NCBI GenBank assembly: GCA_003695725.1
Contig: RFHX01000362.1
Location: 1 to 13,694, forward strand
Direction of reading: 5' to 3'
From: Candidatus Schekmanbacteria bacterium
GTDB lineage: Bacteria; Schekmanbacteria; GWA2-38-11; J061
Length of the DNA stretch: 13,694 nt
Part shown: piece after piece, positions 1 through 7,479 of the stretch
How positions within the stretch are numbered: the stretch's first letter is position 1
How the letters are laid out: every line of letters begins with the position of its first letter
Notes under the pieces: model-generated
The model's database searches: none
What the model was told of the DNA's origin: nothing
Seen by the model: only the letters and a program-made list of their open reading frames with translations
Translations under genes and position numbers: made by a program

Positions 1-1
1 C

Positions 2-1438
2 ATATGTTTTCTCCTTTTGATTTTCATTATTACAGGATGTGGACGAGAAAAGGGATTTACTCTGAAACATCCTAACATTTTACTTGTATCTGTAGATACT
101 TTGCGGGCTGACCATTTAAAGTGCTATGGTTATCCATTTGAAACTTCTCCATTTATAGATAGTATTGCAGAAAGGGGGGCACTGATAAAAAATGCAGTTT
201 CAGTATCTCCTTCGACCCTTCCCTCCCATACTTCTCTCTTGACATCTCTCATTCCAAGAAAACACGGCGTCGTGAGGAACGGATATATTCTTAGCAATAA
301 TCTTTTAACTCTTCAAAAGATTTTGAAGAATGAAGGATTTACAACTGCTGCCTTTGTCAGTTCTTATGCGTTAAGCAGTAATTTCAATTTTAACCAAGAT
401 TTCGATCTCTATGATGAAAAATTTGATAAAAATAGGTATCCTGGTCAACAAAAAATTGAACGGGCTGCAAATAAAACAACAGATGCAGTAATAAAATATT
501 TAAAAGAATATTCTGCCAAAAAGCCTTTTTTTATTTTTTTACATTACATTGATCCTCACTGGCCTTATTCTCCACCTCCAAATTACTCCAGATTATTCAA
601 TCCATCTTACAGAGGTAATTTTGATGGAGGTATGAAATCAATTTACAGTCTAAGGTCAAAACTTGCTAAAGGCGAGACAGTTAGTGATGAAGACAAAAAA
701 CAGGCAGAAGCGTTATATGACGGTGAAATTCGATTTGTAAATGATCAATTCAAAAAATTGTTTTCTGAATTACAAAGTGAGGAGAAATTACAACACACAA
801 TTATTGTCTTTACGGCAGACCATGGAGAAACTTTCTTTGAACATGATGGCTATTTAGACCATTCTCCAAGAGTTTATGAAACAACGATACATATTCCTCT
901 AATCTTATATTATGAGCCGAAAATAAAATCAGGTATAAAAATAAATAAACTTGTAAGTAATATAGATATCGCTCCTACTATTTTAGAGTTAGCAGGCATA
1001 AAAATTCCCGATGAATATGAAGGAAAATCATTTGCAAATCTACTAGTAGGAGAAAACGAAAAAGGATCAAATAGAGAACAATTATATGTGTTTAGCGAAT
1101 CAACGAGAAAAGCTCCTTATCTTGAAAATGGCGTAAACGAATATTTGCTCAAAGCAAAAAATAAATGGCCCAATGATCCTTTTGCAAAATCTATAAGAGG
1201 CAGAAAATGGAAGTATATTGAAACGCCCTATCTCGGAAGGGAAGAGTTTTATGATATAAAAAACGATCCTAACGAAAGAAACAATCTTATAAACAGCAAT
1301 GATAATAGAATTAAGTCAGAAATAGTAAGGTTCAGGAATCTTTTGGATTTCTATAAAAAGATATATGTACCGCCGGCAGTAAAATACATAGATAGGAAAA
1401 GTATTGAGAATCTTAAAAGTTTAGGATACATAAACTAA
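2..1438 (+). CDS. Sulfatase/alkaline-phosphatase superfamily lipoprotein (5' end outside window)
   Basis: The frame is open to the left edge. The visible N-terminus is hydrophobic (ICFLLLIFII) and ends in a lipobox, ITGC, with the Cys codon at 38-40, so the TTG at 17 is not the true start and the gene begins upstream of the window. Gly after the Cys fits outer-membrane sorting. Sulfatase-fold landmarks follow: SVDTLRADH (metal-binding Asp near codon 95), STLPSHTSLLT at the nucleophile loop (Thr codon 215-217), HYIDPHWPY, and FTADHGE (metal-binding Asp-His, 818-823). The C-terminus ends in LKSLGYIN, a tail I recall from many proteins of this subgroup. Classical sulfatases have C/S-x-P-S-R at the nucleophile; here Thr replaces the formylglycine Cys/Ser and His replaces Arg, so sulfatase activity by the usual chemistry is doubtful. 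A phosphodiesterase or phosphotransferase role is equally possible. Substrate unknown. It converges with the next gene. Confidence 0.85.
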   Translation: MCFLLLIFIITGCGREKGFTLKHPNILLVSVDTLRADHLKCYGYPFETSPFIDSIAERGALIKNAVSVSPSTLPSHTSLLTSLIPRKHGVVRNGYILSNNLLTLQKILKNEGFTTAAFVSSYALSSNFNFNQDFDLYDEKFDKNRYPGQQKIERAANKTTDAVIKYLKEYSAKKPFFIFLHYIDPHWPYSPPPNYSRLFNPSYRGNFDGGMKSIYSLRSKLAKGETVSDEDKKQAEALYDGEIRFVNDQFKKLFSELQSEEKLQHTIIVFTADHGETFFEHDGYLDHSPRVYETTIHIPLILYYEPKIKSGIKINKLVSNIDIAPTILELAGIKIPDEYEGKSFANLLVGENEKGSNREQLYVFSESTRKAPYLENGVNEYLLKAKNKWPNDPFAKSIRGRKWKYIETPYLGREEFYDIKNDPNERNNLINSNDNRIKSEIVRFRNLLDFYKKIYVPPAVKYIDRKSIENLKSLGYIN

Positions 1439-1779
1439 AAGAAGTAAAGAAGAAGAAAATTATTTTTTTCTATTTCCGAACTCCCTATGTTGTAGCGCAA
1501 GCAGTGTTACAGGTGATAATTTATATTTTATCATTCAGTACCAAGAAGAGAATAGAAGACACACAGTTTCACTCACGCTTCAGCCATTAAATAAACTGTC
1601 CTTTCAATTGTCAGAAGGTTGAAGATTTTTGATTCCAATTATCTTGAATGGCGTAGAAGCAGAACTATAATCTTTTAATGAATCTTCGGGACAATGTTCC
1701 AAACAATTCAATATGACACAAACCCTATATTTTGACCTCTAACAAAAAATTTTTTTAGGGAACAATTTCCTTTCAACTT
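1439..1779. other. 341-base convergent intergenic stretch
   Basis: This lies between the stop of the sulfatase-like gene and the stop of the convergent small hydrolase-like gene. It holds no convincing gene. Near 1451-1472 there is an A/T-only inverted repeat (AGAAAA, 6-base loop, TTTTCT), and near 1749-1772 the minus strand reads GGAAattgTTCC followed by A and T runs. Either might serve as a weak terminator for its neighbour, but neither has a GC-rich stem. A 14-base string at 1703-1716 (acaattcaatatga) recurs at the start codon of mnmA. Confidence 0.5.
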
Positions 1780-2235
1780 CTATTTGCCCGGTCTTTCATA
1801 TTTGAAAAGGCAAACAGCCGCTCCGCGCGCCTGCGCGCAAAGGATTTCACCTTTTGTTCCCGGAAATGCCGCTTTTGTTGCTTCAATATCCATTTCACAT
1901 ATTACATGGCAGGGCTCATCAAAACCATATTCCTTCGCCATACCCATTACAGGACAAACCTTCTGAATCTCAAGGACAGCATCAATTCCTTTATTTGAGA
2001 TGTCAACTACTTCCATCTCCATACCAATCTGCTTATAGAGAGGAATTGCTTTAGAAAAGCCATCGGCAAGGGTTGTGTTTTCAATCAGTGGTCCCATATT
2101 CTTCTTCTGCCTTTCAGGATAACCCTCAAAAAGAGTGTCCCATGCTTTCTGCTCACCTTCTGCATCCATAATCTTTTTGTATGTTTCAAATTTTTTCCTG
2201 AACATCTCCAACGCTTGGTTTTTATCTTGCGGCAT
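1780..2235 (-). CDS. L-2-amino-thiazoline-4-carboxylic acid hydrolase-like protein
   Basis: A 151-residue soluble protein with no signal peptide or membrane segment. Five cysteines lie in the C-terminal half (about residues 94, 109, 113, 133, 142). The arrangement Cys-Pro (94-95), then CHVICEMD (109-116), then a late Cys-x-Phe (142-144) resembles the conserved core of the family named for Pseudomonas L-ATC hydrolase. That enzyme opens the thiazoline ring of L-2-amino-thiazoline-4-carboxylate in L-cysteine formation. The family is broad and most members have no tested function, so the name describes a fold rather than an activity; the cysteines could instead bind metal. The start is well supported by AAGGAGGA five bases before the ATG. 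It appears monocistronic, convergent with the sulfatase-like gene, unless the doubtful frame upstream (2289-2612) is real. Assignment is by remembered motif only. Confidence 0.6.
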   Translation of the reverse strand: MPQDKNQALEMFRKKFETYKKIMDAEGEQKAWDTLFEGYPERQKKNMGPLIENTTLADGFSKAIPLYKQIGMEMEVVDISNKGIDAVLEIQKVCPVMGMAKEYGFDEPCHVICEMDIEATKAAFPGTKGEILCAQARGAAVCLFKYERPGK

Positions 2236-2240
2236 ATCTC

Positions 2241-2248
2241 TCCTCCTT
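2241..2248 (-). promoter_or_regulatory. Strong Shine-Dalgarno for the ATC-hydrolase-like gene
   Basis: The minus strand reads AAGGAGGA, near-perfect complementarity to the 16S rRNA 3' end, five bases before the ATG at 2235. It fixes the start of a short gene that could otherwise be questioned. Confidence 0.8.
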
Positions 2249-2288
2249 TTTTATTTTAAATTTTTGTCCATATTACATAATTTAAATC

Positions 2289-2612
2289 TTAAAATAAACT
2301 TTTTTTGGCTGTATTGTTGATAAATTTTTCAGTAGGTCTATCTTTATCTTTGCTGTTACTCAAAAACTTGTCATTCCAGTCAGCATATACACAATAATGA
2401 ATATCGAAATATCCGACATATTTGCCGTGAACAAAATCAAGACTTTCACCGCAAATGAGAGTACTTGATAAAGTCTTTATGCCAAAGGAGAAACCCATCT
2501 CGTCTATTAGATATTTTTTAAGGTCTGACTTTATTTTTAAGCTGAAAAAATGTAGATAATAGACCGCATCAGAAGAGTGAGAAAAATAAAGGAATAAATT
2601 TGGACAATTCAA
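2289..2612 (-). CDS. Doubtful hypothetical protein or gene remnant
   Basis: A 107-codon minus-strand frame filling most of the spacer before mnmA. It can only begin at a TTG (2612) without a ribosome binding site; the first ATG, at 2498, would give 69 residues and also has only a poor site (GACGAG). In favour: from about residue 30 onward the translation has a mixed, protein-like composition (for example GKYVGYFDIHYCVYADWND) and ordinary codons, and it lies on the same strand as the next gene, 53 bases away. Against: no recognised domain, no good start, and an N-terminal part that looks like translated AT-rich noise. It may be the C-terminal remnant of a decayed gene. I do not recognise a family. 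Confidence 0.22.
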   Translation of the reverse strand: MNCPNLFLYFSHSSDAVYYLHFFSLKIKSDLKKYLIDEMGFSFGIKTLSSTLICGESLDFVHGKYVGYFDIHYCVYADWNDKFLSNSKDKDRPTEKFINNTAKKSLF

Positions 2613-2613
2613 T

Positions 2614-3714
2614 ATGAACGAAGTGAAATCAAAAAAAGTCGTTGTAGCAATGAGCGGAGGCGTGGACAGCTCGGTTGCCGCTTACCTTCTCAAAGAAAAA
2701 GGTTATGAGGTCATTGGGATATCACTACAGCTATATGACCAAACCTGTTACACAGGGAAGGATTTTGGCACCTGTTGTTCCATTTCGGATATTAAAGACG
2801 CCCGTCGTGTTGCGTCAAAACTTGGCATTCCCTTCTATGTGGCAAATTTTGAAAAAGAGTTCAGAGAAGAGGTAATCGAACATTTCCTCGATGAATATTT
2901 TTCAGGGCGCACTCCTAATCCCTGCATTCTTTGTAATAGAAAAATCAAGTTCAAATATCTCCTTAAACGAGCAATGGAAATAGGTGCATCCTATCTTGCA
3001 ACAGGACACTACGCACAAATCGTGAAAGATGAAAAAAATGGAGAATATTTGTTGAAAAAAGGGGTGGACAAAAACAAGGACCAATCTTATTTCTTGGCAG
3101 GCATTGGGCAAGATATATTGCAAAAATTGATTTTTCCTGTGGGTAATTTAAAGAAAAATGAAGTTAGGGAGATTGCCAAAAAAGGGAAACTGCCGGTTTG
3201 GGAAAAAAGAGAAAGTCAGGAAATCTGTTTTGTGCCATCAAACAATTACAGGGAATTTCTGAAAAAAGAGCGTCCCCATTCAACAGGAAAGGCTGGAAAT
3301 ATTGTAACGAGTGATGGGAAAGTAATAAGCACTCATAAAGGAATTGAAAATTATACGATTGGACAGAGGCGTGGCTTGGGTATTGCGGCAGGCAAACCAC
3401 TTTATGTAATAAGAATCAACACGAAAAAGAATGAAATTGTCGTTGGAAGCAAAGAGGAGTTATACAAAAGAGAATTGGTTGTAAGAAACCTCATATGGCA
3501 TTCCAAAAAGGATATTCCCAATAAAGGTGATAAAGTTGAAATCAAATATCGATACAGAAGCAGCAGCGCGCCGGCAGAAATAGTATCTCTTTCCAAAGAC
3601 AAACTTAATGCAAGATTTACCACTCCTCAAAAATCATTGACACCGGGGCAAGAAGCAGTTTTTTACAGGGGTGATATGGTTTTGGGCGCAGGCACTATAG
3701 AGGAAGCCAAATGA
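2614..3714 (+). CDS. mnmA: tRNA-specific 2-thiouridylase MnmA
   Basis: This enzyme activates U34 of Lys, Glu and Gln tRNAs by adenylation and replaces O2 with sulfur, giving the s2 part of mnm5s2U. The 366-residue length is normal. Visible features: PP-loop ATPase motif SGGVDSS (14-20), the TPNPCILCN loop with the candidate catalytic Cys107, ATGHYA (129-134), KDQSYFLAG (155-163) for tRNA contact, and QEICFV with the second active-site Cys205, then a C-terminal beta-barrel region ending near GDMVLGAGTIEEA. Position 104 is Cys where E. coli MnmA has Asp (NPDILCN), making a C-x-x-C motif. The ATG at 2614 puts the PP loop at the usual distance, although the ribosome site is weak. The stop overlaps the rimO start (ATGA), so the two are probably co-transcribed and translationally coupled. 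Confidence 0.96.
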   Translation: MNEVKSKKVVVAMSGGVDSSVAAYLLKEKGYEVIGISLQLYDQTCYTGKDFGTCCSISDIKDARRVASKLGIPFYVANFEKEFREEVIEHFLDEYFSGRTPNPCILCNRKIKFKYLLKRAMEIGASYLATGHYAQIVKDEKNGEYLLKKGVDKNKDQSYFLAGIGQDILQKLIFPVGNLKKNEVREIAKKGKLPVWEKRESQEICFVPSNNYREFLKKERPHSTGKAGNIVTSDGKVISTHKGIENYTIGQRRGLGIAAGKPLYVIRINTKKNEIVVGSKEELYKRELVVRNLIWHSKKDIPNKGDKVEIKYRYRSSSAPAEIVSLSKDKLNARFTTPQKSLTPGQEAVFYRGDMVLGAGTIEEAK

Positions 3715-5042
3715 AACGCGAAAAAGTGAAGATAATCACGCTTGGATGCGCCAAAAACACTGTCGATTCAGAGGTATTGGCAGGAATTCTCGAAAACAAC
3801 GGGATAGAAGTTGTCGAGGATTCCGCTCGGGCAGAAACTGTCATAATCAATACCTGCTCTTTTATAGAGAAGGCACGGGAAGAATCAATCGATGTAATTC
3901 TTGAAGCAGCTTTGGAAAAAACGAATGGAAACATCAAAAAATTGATTGTGGCAGGATGTATGTCTGAAAGATATGGGCAACAGCTTGCCGCTGAAATTCC
4001 CGAGATAGACGAAATATTGGGGATTGATGAAATTCCAGAAATACTCAATTTTTATAAGGGCAGTAAAAGAAAAAGAGACATTATTAGTAGAAAATCACAA
4101 TTTTTATATGACCATACAATACCGCGCAAAAAACTTACTCCGCCCGGAGTTTCCTATATCAAAGTTTCAGACGGCTGTGATAACAGATGTGCATATTGCG
4201 CCATTCCCGCAATCAGGGGAAATCTACGGTCAAGAAGTATTGAATCAATTTTGAATGAAGCAGAAAATCTCGCAAGAAACGGCACAGTGGAAATCAACCT
4301 TCTTGCAAATGATTTGACTTCATTTGGGAAAGATAAGAATGAAGGAGAGAATTTGGCCAGTCTTCTCTCAGCATTGAGCAATATTGAAAATCTGAAATGG
4401 ATACGCCCCCTTTATCTTTATCCATCAAGAATAGATGAAAAACTCATTGAAACAATCGCCTCAAAAGTGAACATATGCAATTATTTCGATATGCCTATTC
4501 AACATACAGACAACACGATTCTTCAAATGATGGAAAGAAAATACAAAATCGAAGAGGTAAAGGAAACTATAAACAGAATCAGAGCTATCATACCTGACGC
4601 AGTTTTCAGGACAACATTTATCACAGGTTTTCCTGCAGAAACAGATGAGCGCTTTGAAAGAATAATAGAATTTATCGAAGAGATGAAACTCGATTGGATT
4701 GGAGTCTTTGCATACTCAAAGGAAGAAGGCACAAAAGCGAAAAATCTCACACCGCAAATCCCCTTAGAAAAAGCAGAAGAAAGGGCAATGAAAATTGAAG
4801 AGGTGCAAAAGAAGATATCTGCAGCAAAACTTGCCTCTTTAAGAGGCAAAAGATGTGAAGCAATTATCGAGGCACAAACATCTGAAAAGAATATCTATGA
4901 AGGTAGGATTCGCTCACAAGCCCCTGAAGTAGATGGGATGGCATTCATTAGCGGTGAAAAGCTTGAATGCGGAAAAATCTATACGGTAGAAATCGATGAC
5001 ACCCTCGACTTCGATGTTTGGGCAACTGTCTGTAATGATTAA
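3711..5042 (+). CDS. rimO: Ribosomal protein S12 methylthiotransferase RimO
   Basis: A radical-SAM methylthiotransferase that places a methylthio group on a conserved Asp of ribosomal protein S12. The 443-residue protein has the N-terminal MTTase domain with cluster cysteines 13 (ITLGCAKN), 49 (NTCSF) and 83 (AGCMSE). The radical-SAM CxxxCxxC motif follows at 156, 160 and 163 (SDGCDNRCAYCAIP), and a TRAM domain lies at about 375-441. RimO rather than the sister MiaB is favoured by LGCAKNTVDSE at the start, AIPAIRGNLRSRS after the cluster motif, GVFAYSKEEGTKA, and the ending with DFDVWATV. The ATG lies within the mnmA stop (4-base overlap), with GAGGAAG at 3700-3706 inside the mnmA end as its ribosome site. 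It converges on ruvB across 199 bases. Confidence 0.93.
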   Translation: MKREKVKIITLGCAKNTVDSEVLAGILENNGIEVVEDSARAETVIINTCSFIEKAREESIDVILEAALEKTNGNIKKLIVAGCMSERYGQQLAAEIPEIDEILGIDEIPEILNFYKGSKRKRDIISRKSQFLYDHTIPRKKLTPPGVSYIKVSDGCDNRCAYCAIPAIRGNLRSRSIESILNEAENLARNGTVEINLLANDLTSFGKDKNEGENLASLLSALSNIENLKWIRPLYLYPSRIDEKLIETIASKVNICNYFDMPIQHTDNTILQMMERKYKIEEVKETINRIRAIIPDAVFRTTFITGFPAETDERFERIIEFIEEMKLDWIGVFAYSKEEGTKAKNLTPQIPLEKAEERAMKIEEVQKKISAAKLASLRGKRCEAIIEAQTSEKNIYEGRIRSQAPEVDGMAFISGEKLECGKIYTVEIDDTLDFDVWATVCND

Positions 5043-5241
5043 AGCATTAGGAAAAAATAATTTTTTTTAGATGACTGCTTCATTCATCACTTTAAAAAAA
5101 CTACCTATTTATCTTTCTTCAAATAATATAGCGTAGGAAATCCTTCTTTTTTATTTGTCATTTATTACAGATGTAAATCACGAAATCAAATTTGCAATCG
5201 CAAAAAACCCATCTGTCAATCACACTCGAGCGAATCGGCTG

Positions 5242-6249
5242 TTAGAAAAGAGATGTCTGATTGTCTGGAGGAGGCTCGATGCCAAGATGTGTATATGCAA
5301 GCTTCGTCGCAGTGCGGCCTCGAGGAGTCCTTTCAAGAAATCCCTTCTGTATCAAAAAAGGCTCATACACATCCTCGATTGTATCTTTCTCTTCATTTAT
5401 TACTGCTGAAATCGTTCCCACTCCAACAGGCCCGCCATTAAATTTTTCAATTATTACCTTCAAAAGTTTTCTATCAAGAGAATCGAGCCCTTGGGAATCG
5501 ATTTCGAGTTTGTTCAGTGCGCTGTTGGCAATTTCCTCGTCTATTGTTCCGTCGCCTTCAATTTGTGCGTAATCCCGAACTCTTCTCAACAGGCGGTTTG
5601 CGATTCTTGGAGTGCCGCGAGAGCGTGAAGCGATAACATATCTTCCTTCATCAGTGATCTTGACACCAAGAATTTTCGCTGAGCGGCTTACAATGGCTGA
5701 AAGCTCATCCTCGTTGTAAAAATCAAGCCGATGTTTTATTCCGAATCTTCCCCTCAATGGTGAAGTCAAAAGTCCTGCCCTCGTTGTTGCACCAATGAGA
5801 GTAAAACGTGGAAGTTTGAGTTTCATAGAGCGAGCCGCAGGGCCCTGCCCTATTACGATGTCAACCTCGAAGTCCTCCATTGCAGGATATAACACTTCTT
5901 CTATCGTCCTGTTGAGACGATGAATTTCATCGATGAAGAGAATATCCTTTTCTTTGAGATTGGTAAGTATAGCTACGAGGTCGCCCTGCCTTTCTATGAC
6001 AGGACCTGAAGTGGCTCTAATATTGACACCCATCTCACGGGCAATTATATAAGCAAGGGTAGTTTTGCCCAATCCGGGAGGTCCCCAAAAAAGGCAGTGG
6101 TCAAGGGCTTCCCCTCTTTTTTTTGCCGCTTCGATAAAAACCTTGAGGTTTTCCTTTACATTCTGCTGTCCAACATAATCATCAAAGGCAGAAGGACGCA
6201 GAGTAAGGTCAAGCTCTTTTTCTTCGATTTGTAATTCTTCCTTCTTCAT
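5242..6249 (-). CDS. ruvB: Holliday junction branch migration ATPase RuvB
   Basis: The AAA+ motor that, as hexameric rings flanking RuvA, pumps DNA through Holliday junctions. 335 residues, the usual size. Motifs: Walker A GPPGLGKT (56-63), Walker B LFIDEIHR (104-111), sensor-type [11 protein letters not shown] (151-161), the arginine-finger region PLRGRFG (164-170), and a C-terminal winged helix with [12 protein letters not shown]. It is the last gene of the minus-strand run glnD-yebC-ruvC-ruvA-ruvB. A 76-base AT-rich gap separates it from ruvA; that gap contains TATAAT on the minus strand, but without a good -35, so a separate promoter is only possible. The ribosome site is weak. No clear intrinsic terminator follows the TAA stop. 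Confidence 0.98.
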   Translation of the reverse strand: MKKEELQIEEKELDLTLRPSAFDDYVGQQNVKENLKVFIEAAKKRGEALDHCLFWGPPGLGKTTLAYIIAREMGVNIRATSGPVIERQGDLVAILTNLKEKDILFIDEIHRLNRTIEEVLYPAMEDFEVDIVIGQGPAARSMKLKLPRFTLIGATTRAGLLTSPLRGRFGIKHRLDFYNEDELSAIVSRSAKILGVKITDEGRYVIASRSRGTPRIANRLLRRVRDYAQIEGDGTIDEEIANSALNKLEIDSQGLDSLDRKLLKVIIEKFNGGPVGVGTISAVINEEKDTIEDVYEPFLIQKGFLERTPRGRTATKLAYTHLGIEPPPDNQTSLF

Positions 6250-6325
6250 TGTTCTATTTCTTCGAAATTATTTCTTCTCCAAGACTTTTAATATTATAGA
6301 ATATAACGCTTTTATAAAAAAAATT

Positions 6326-6940
6326 TTATTCACTATGTTTTACAAGATACTTCAACGATTCTTTCAACAACTCCTCAACAGAAATGCCATCAGCACCATT
6401 TTTAGACGCCTTTGCAACTGCTTTTTCAGCCATACTCTTTGAATATCCCAGATTGATTAAGGCAGAAACTACATCATCCGTCAATTTAGATTTTAAAACT
6501 CCCTTCCCCTCTTCTGCTTTCCTCCCTTCACAAATATCTGCTGAAATCTTGTCCCGAAGCTCATATATGAGCCGCTCAGCAGTCTTCTTCCCTACGCCGG
6601 GAATAGAGTTTAAAAGAATAATGTCGCCTTCCCTTATCGCCTCTGCAATCTTTTCAGTTTCAGCGCCAGACATTATATTTATTGCCAACTTCGGTCCTAT
6701 CTTCGAAACACTGATGAGTGATTTGAAAAGCGATTTTTCCTGAGGCGTAAAGAAACCGAAAAGCTCAAATGCGTCTTCGCGAATATGAGTATGCACTTCC
6801 AACAATACTTCACTTCCTACTTCAGGCAATTTATAGAATGTAGAAAGAGGAATAAACACCTCATAGCCAATTCCATTGACATCTACCAATACCTGATTGG
6901 GCTTCTTCGACTCAAGGATTCCACGAATCTTGCCTATCAC
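6326..6940 (-). CDS. ruvA: Holliday junction binding protein RuvA
   Basis: A tetrameric protein that grips the four-way junction in open square form and recruits RuvB. 204 residues. Visible: N-terminal OB-fold (MIGKIRGIL through about 64), two helix-hairpin-helix motifs (SKIGPKLAINIMSG about 79-92, IPGVGKKTAERL about 113-124), and a flexible link. The C-terminal three-helix domain III, which contacts RuvB, is at about 155-204 (VSALINLGYSKSMAEKAV). The start is GTG, the natural RuvA N-terminus, with GGAAGGG 11 bases upstream. It lies 28 bases after ruvC, in the same transcript. Confidence 0.97.
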   Translation of the reverse strand: MIGKIRGILESKKPNQVLVDVNGIGYEVFIPLSTFYKLPEVGSEVLLEVHTHIREDAFELFGFFTPQEKSLFKSLISVSKIGPKLAINIMSGAETEKIAEAIREGDIILLNSIPGVGKKTAERLIYELRDKISADICEGRKAEEGKGVLKSKLTDDVVSALINLGYSKSMAEKAVAKASKNGADGISVEELLKESLKYLVKHSE

Positions 6941-6968
6941 TCTTTTTCACACCCTTCCAAAAATTTGT

Positions 6969-7466
6969 TCATCTTGCCATTTTCAGTCGTTCTTCCGTTT
7001 CTCTGCTGTGAATATGGCAGATAGCCACAGCCAAAGCGTCTGTGATGTCAGGAAGCATCTTCTTGTCAGGCAAATTGAGCATCAATTTCACCATATGTTG
7101 GACCTGTTCTTTTGTGCCTCTTCCATATCCGAGAACGGATTTTTTAATCTCCGTAGGCATATATTCGGCTACAGGAATGCCGCTCTTTTCTATGGCAAGA
7201 AGAGCGACTCCGCGTGCATGTCCAAGTTTTAAAGCTGATTTGGCATCTCTTGCAAAAAAGAGGTTTTCTACTGCCGATTCATCAGGGGAATATATTTCTA
7301 TAACTTTGATCAATTCATCGAAAATATTATTGAGGCGCAGAGACAGACTTTTTTTTTCGGAAGTTCTAACTCTGCCGGCATAGAGACATTCCATACCTGA
7401 ACCATTTTTTTCAACGATCCCGATCCCTGTAACGACAGTTCCCGGATCTATTCCCAATACTCTCAT
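6969..7466 (-). CDS. ruvC: Crossover junction endodeoxyribonuclease RuvC
   Basis: A dimeric RNase H-fold nuclease that makes paired nicks to resolve Holliday junctions. 165 residues, normal length. All four catalytic acids are visible: Asp7 (GIDPGT), Glu67 (AVENLF), Asp140 and Asp143 (PDITDALAVA). The RGVAL segment and the GYGRGTKEQVQ stretch are also typical. The ATG follows the yebC stop by 13 bases, with a GAGG 11 bases before the start lying within the yebC end, so translation is probably linked to yebC. Gene order yebC-ruvC-ruvA-ruvB is a widespread arrangement. Confidence 0.97.
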   Translation of the reverse strand: MRVLGIDPGTVVTGIGIVEKNGSGMECLYAGRVRTSEKKSLSLRLNNIFDELIKVIEIYSPDESAVENLFFARDAKSALKLGHARGVALLAIEKSGIPVAEYMPTEIKKSVLGYGRGTKEQVQHMVKLMLNLPDKKMLPDITDALAVAICHIHSRETEERLKMAR

Positions 7467-7479
7467 TTGGCAGACTGCC

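Larger units (their letters stand above)
2236..2613. other. 378-base spacer between divergent genes
   Basis: This separates the minus-strand hydrolase-like gene from plus-strand mnmA, so promoters for both should lie here. None is clear: near the hydrolase gene the minus strand has AT-rich TAATAT-type boxes without a good -35. Before mnmA there is GATAAT at 2555-2560, also without a good -35. A nested inverted repeat sits upstream of mnmA: GGTCT (2522-2526) with AGACC (2561-2565), and inside it ATTTTT (2533-2538) with AAAAAT (2546-2551). mnmA lacks a well-placed strong Shine-Dalgarno (only GGA about ten bases upstream). Confidence 0.4.

Noticed and set aside
17-19. TTG as the start of the sulfatase-like gene
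   Set aside because: The frame continues hydrophobic to the window edge and leads into a lipobox, so the true start lies upstream of position 1.
1441-1590. Open run of about 49 codons just after the sulfatase-like stop
   Set aside because: It has no plausible start with a ribosome site and no recognisable product, and it is short enough to be chance.
5052-5068. AAAAAATAATTTTTTTT after rimO as a terminator
   Set aside because: It is an A/T-only stem with no GC core. It may help end transcription, but the sequence alone does not support a call.
5190-5206. TTTGC-aatc-GCAAA hairpin downstream of ruvB
   Set aside because: The stem is only five bases, and on the minus strand it is not followed by a proper T run.
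5261-5572. Plus-strand frames opposite the ruvB 3' end
   Set aside because: They are antisense to the RuvB winged-helix coding sequence, without ribosome sites or domains.
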